Of a stretch of 64,000 bases of DNA, positions 61,811 to 64,000 are shown piece after piece. A model generated the notes under the pieces. It searched no databases, was not told where the DNA came from, and saw only the letters and a list, made by a program, of their open reading frames with translations. The position numbers were made by a program, and so were the translations under genes. The DNA comes from an uncultured Collinsella sp. (GTDB lineage Bacteria > Actinomycetota > Coriobacteriia > Coriobacteriales > Coriobacteriaceae): NCBI GenBank assembly GCA_902491895.1, contig CABUJH010000001.1:1-64000 (forward strand), written 5' to 3'. Within the stretch, counting starts at the first letter, position 1; each line of letters starts with the position of its first letter.

Positions 61811-62144
61811 GAGCGTTTGCTCCTCTCCCTCGCCCGCATCTGGACATCGGGCGTAGTTGTTCACAAGGCGTTTTACCTTGCGTTTTACTGCGCTCATTGT
61901 ATGAAATTCAGCGGCTTTGCACGTGCGAGATATTGAGCCCATGCAGGTCAATACAGTCGTTTTTGAAAAGTAAACGGAAGGAATTTGAACCGAGCGGACA
62001 TGTTCGATATTGAATTTTGAGCGTTCAGCGTCTTTCTTTTATAGAAAAGATAAGTAATCGAAAGGTATTTTCTTACTCAAAAAGAAAATGAACGAAAATA
62101 GAGTCAACACAATTCCTGCAAATTTGGCCGAGAATGGAGCAGCT
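61811..62144. promoter_or_regulatory. divergent promoter region between aldolase and DeoR genes
   Basis: The stretch 61960-62100 is AT-rich, with TTTCTTTTATAGAAAAGA (a near-dyad at 62032) and repeated GAACGAAAAT-like words near 62090. These could be promoters or DeoR-family binding sites. No gene is supported; an in-frame ATG at 62088 could extend the regulator by 19 codons. Confidence 0.4.
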
Positions 62145-62948
62145 ATGGCCCACGCAACAACCCGAGCCTTCGCCGATGAGCGTCGTGCCGCCATCATGGA
62201 AATGCTTGAGCATAATGCCTCGGTGCAGGTAGCAGAAATCGCCCAGACCTTTGGCGTGTCCTCCGTTACCGCCCGCGCCGACCTGGACGCGCTCGCCGAA
62301 GCAGGCAAGCTGCGCCGCACGCATGGTGGCGCCGTATCGCTCCACAAGCGTCTGACTGTTTCCACGCAGGATCGCCGCATCAATGTCAACGTCGCCGCCA
62401 AGCAGGCCATCGCGCAAAGCGCCATCGAGCTCGTCAATGACGGCGACACGCTGCTCGTTGACTCGGGCACCACGGCGCTCGAGTTCGTCCGGCTCCTCGA
62501 TCAGCGCGACGGCATCACCGTTATCACGGCCGACATTACCATCGCCGATTACATCGACGAAAGCATGCCCTCGGTCGATGTCGTCATGCTGGGCGGGGCG
62601 CTGCGCAAAGGTCATCGCTATCTGTACGGCCCGCTCACTATGCAAGCGCTCCAAATGGTCCACGCCGATCTTGCCGTCATGTGCCCTGGAGCTTTTGTTC
62701 CCGGCTGCGGCTTTACGACCGACTTTCCGCAGATGGCCGAGACCAAAGCGGCTATGGTCGGTGCCGCCCGTCAAAGCGTCGCCCTTATGGACGCCAGCAA
62801 GGTTAACGGACGCGGCATGTACCGCTTTGCCGAGCTGACCGATGTCGACACCATCGTGATGGACCGTGATCCCGATGGCGCCGTCGCCACCTCAATCGCC
62901 GAGACCGTCGACGACGCCCGCCCAAATCTCGTCATCGCCGGCGCTTAA
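62145..62948 (+). CDS. DeoR-family transcriptional regulator
   Basis: The 267-residue repressor has an N-terminal helix-turn-helix (ERRAAIMEMLEHNASVQVAE, then VSSVTARADLDALAE, then RRTHGGAV) and a C-terminal sugar-phosphate-binding domain (DTLLVDSGTTALEFVRLL). It typically senses a phosphorylated sugar. The divergent class II aldolase is a likely target. The start at 62145 is chosen for GGAG 5 bases upstream. Confidence 0.9.
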   Translation: MAHATTRAFADERRAAIMEMLEHNASVQVAEIAQTFGVSSVTARADLDALAEAGKLRRTHGGAVSLHKRLTVSTQDRRINVNVAAKQAIAQSAIELVNDGDTLLVDSGTTALEFVRLLDQRDGITVITADITIADYIDESMPSVDVVMLGGALRKGHRYLYGPLTMQALQMVHADLAVMCPGAFVPGCGFTTDFPQMAETKAAMVGAARQSVALMDASKVNGRGMYRFAELTDVDTIVMDRDPDGAVATSIAETVDDARPNLVIAGA

Positions 62949-62949
62949 A

Positions 62950-62992
62950 CAAAAACCACCACAAAGGTGCCTGTCCCCTTTGTGGTGGTTTT
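62950..62992 (+). repeat. CTGTCCC-core hairpin (CCACC subfamily), terminator-like
   Basis: AAAACCACCACAAAGG pairs with CCTTTGTGGTGGTTTT around TGCCTGTCC. It is the most symmetrical member and starts 2-4 bases behind the DeoR stop; the closing TTTT makes it a likely intrinsic terminator. Confidence 0.8.
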
Positions 62993-63014
62993 GCTCGTTA
63001 AAAGCGAAATATCG

Positions 63015-64000
63015 CTACTTGGAAAGCTCGTCGGCGAGGACCTCGATCTGAGCGCGTGAGGCGTCGTTGAGCGAGCCCAGCACGGTCACCTTGTTCTGCG
63101 CCAAGGTGATGTCCTTCATGCCCTCGAGCTCCTTGGCCATAACCTTGGCAGCGGTGGGCGCCCAGGAGCCGGCCTCGACGAGTGCCACCGTACGGTTCTG
63201 ATAGGCGTGCTCGGCAAGCGTATGGATAAAGGTGCTCATGAACGGGAAGATCTCACCCTGATAGGTGATGGAAGCGAGCACCAGACGGTCGTAGCGGAAC
63301 GCATCCTCAACGGCCTCGGCCATGTCGTCGCGAGCCAGGTCAAAGACGGAGACCTTCTGGCCGCGAGCCTCAAGCGCTGCGGCGAGCTCCTCGACGGCAG
63401 CCTTCAGATGGCCATACACACTCGCATAGGCGATCGTGATGCCCTCGTCCTCGGGCTGATAGCTCGACCAGGTGTTATAGGTGTCGAGGTAATAGCCCAG
63501 GTTCTCGGTCAGTACGGGGCCGTGGAGCGGACAGATGATCTGAATGTCCAGGTCGGCGGCCTTCTTGAGCACGGTCTGCACGAACTTGCCGAACTTACCG
63601 ACGATGCCAAAGTAGTAGCGGCGAGCCTCGCAAGCCCAGCCCTCGGGATCCTCGATGTCGTTGGCGCCAAACTTGCCAAAGCCGTCGGCACTAAAGAGCA
63701 CCTTGTCGGTGGACTCGTAGGAGAAGATCACCTCAGGCCAGTGAACGTTGGGGGCGCCGACAAAGGTTAGGCTGTGGCCGCCCAGGTCGAGCACATCGCC
63801 CTCTTTGACGACCATCTTGCGCTCGGGGAAGTCGGTGCCAAAGTAGTTGACCATCATGCGGAAGGCACCCATGCTGGCCACGATCTGCGCCTGGGGATAG
63901 CGCTCCATAAAGGCAGCGATGCCGGCGGAGTGATCGGGCTCCATGTGATGAACGACCAGGTAGTCGGGCGTACGACCATCGAGCACGGCCTCGAGGTTGC
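63015..64000 (-). CDS. FprA-family flavodiiron protein, partial (5' end beyond the window)
   Basis: At least 328 C-terminal residues are present; the frame continues past 64000. The beta-lactamase-like diiron domain has HHMEPDHSAG, GAPNVHWPE and CPLHGPVL ligand segments. The flavodoxin domain starts at ITIAYASVYGHLKAAVEELA. Such enzymes reduce oxygen or nitric oxide to harmless products with electrons from rubredoxin or F420-like donors, protecting oxygen-sensitive enzymes such as the glycyl-radical PFL and its activase. A start codon cannot be seen. Confidence 0.92.
   Translation of the reverse strand, partial: NLEAVLDGRTPDYLVVHHMEPDHSAGIAAFMERYPQAQIVASMGAFRMMVNYFGTDFPERKMVVKEGDVLDLGGHSLTFVGAPNVHWPEVIFSYESTDKVLFSADGFGKFGANDIEDPEGWACEARRYYFGIVGKFGKFVQTVLKKAADLDIQIICPLHGPVLTENLGYYLDTYNTWSSYQPEDEGITIAYASVYGHLKAAVEELAAALEARGQKVSVFDLARDDMAEAVEDAFRYDRLVLASITYQGEIFPFMSTFIHTLAEHAYQNRTVALVEAGSWAPTAAKVMAKELEGMKDITLAQNKVTVLGSLNDASRAQIEVLADELSK

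Overview
The window reads as chromosome of a high-GC, strictly anaerobic, fermentative gut actinobacterium of the Coriobacteriia, most likely Collinsella. This rests on the protein repertoire (pyruvate formate-lyase and its activase, an FprA-type flavodiiron protein, sugar PTS, an amino-acid ABC importer, SEC-C methionine aminopeptidase), on GC-rich codon use, and on dense hairpin-type intergenic repeats. The species call is inference; no rRNA or tRNA gene and no CRISPR array was seen.

Layout. 1-420: two convergent tiny hydrophobic-peptide genes, one behind a near-consensus SOS (LexA) box. 470-3147: HAD phosphatase, a PII remnant, a CmpB-type membrane protein and an HD protein. 3376-5157: an atypical-clade DXS, then six 15-bp units at a 40-bp period in alternating orientation. 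5615-9937: polar amino-acid ABC importer plus a class I glutamine amidotransferase-like peptidase. 10043-13312: Hpt protein, GGDEF-REC-HD-GYP hybrid, alpha/beta hydrolase. 13538-20543: radical SAM protein, methionine aminopeptidase, 2-hydroxyacid dehydrogenase, M18 aminopeptidase, a membrane-anchored Ntn amidase and phosphofructokinase. 21085-27497: FtsX-type ABC pair, two-component system, O6-alkylguanine transferase. 28195-33488: threonine/lysine branch (asd, aspartokinase, thrC, thrB). 33884-35231: lower-GC DUF3990/XRE toxin-antitoxin-like pair with a double operator. 35326-38681: engB, mtnN, pflA, degV. 38959-44577: sucrose/fructoside PTS operon with LacI regulator. 44881-47269: a pyruvate formate-lyase split into a catalytic gene and a separate glycyl-radical gene. 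47818-52486: MarR plus heterodimeric ABC exporter. 53065-63986: DAHP synthase, BceAB-like transporter, a Nudix-Vsr fusion, AraC regulator, HAD phosphatase, class II aldolase, DeoR regulator and a partial flavodiiron protein.

The most unusual content is non-coding. Five elements of about 120 bp (20567, 28051, 33512, 44731, 60795) share one architecture: a long perfect outer stem unique to each copy, two conserved internal-loop motifs, and a unique inner stem. All five lie 14-33 nt behind a stop codon in the same orientation relative to that gene (pfk, asd, thrB, PFL radical subunit, aldolase). A second nested family occurs twice directly behind stop codons (16438, 54096). With the CTGTCCC-core hairpins and several other long inverted-repeat elements, they suggest a rich, largely uncatalogued set of structured 3' UTR or mobile palindromic elements.

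Functionally the genes fit a sugar- and amino-acid-fermenting gut anaerobe. Sucrose enters by PTS and is cleaved by GH32 enzymes, carbon passes through phosphofructokinase and aldolase to pyruvate, and the two-piece PFL yields formate and acetyl-CoA. The rest supplies the aspartate-family, aromatic and isoprenoid pathways, efflux, envelope-stress sensing and oxygen detoxification.
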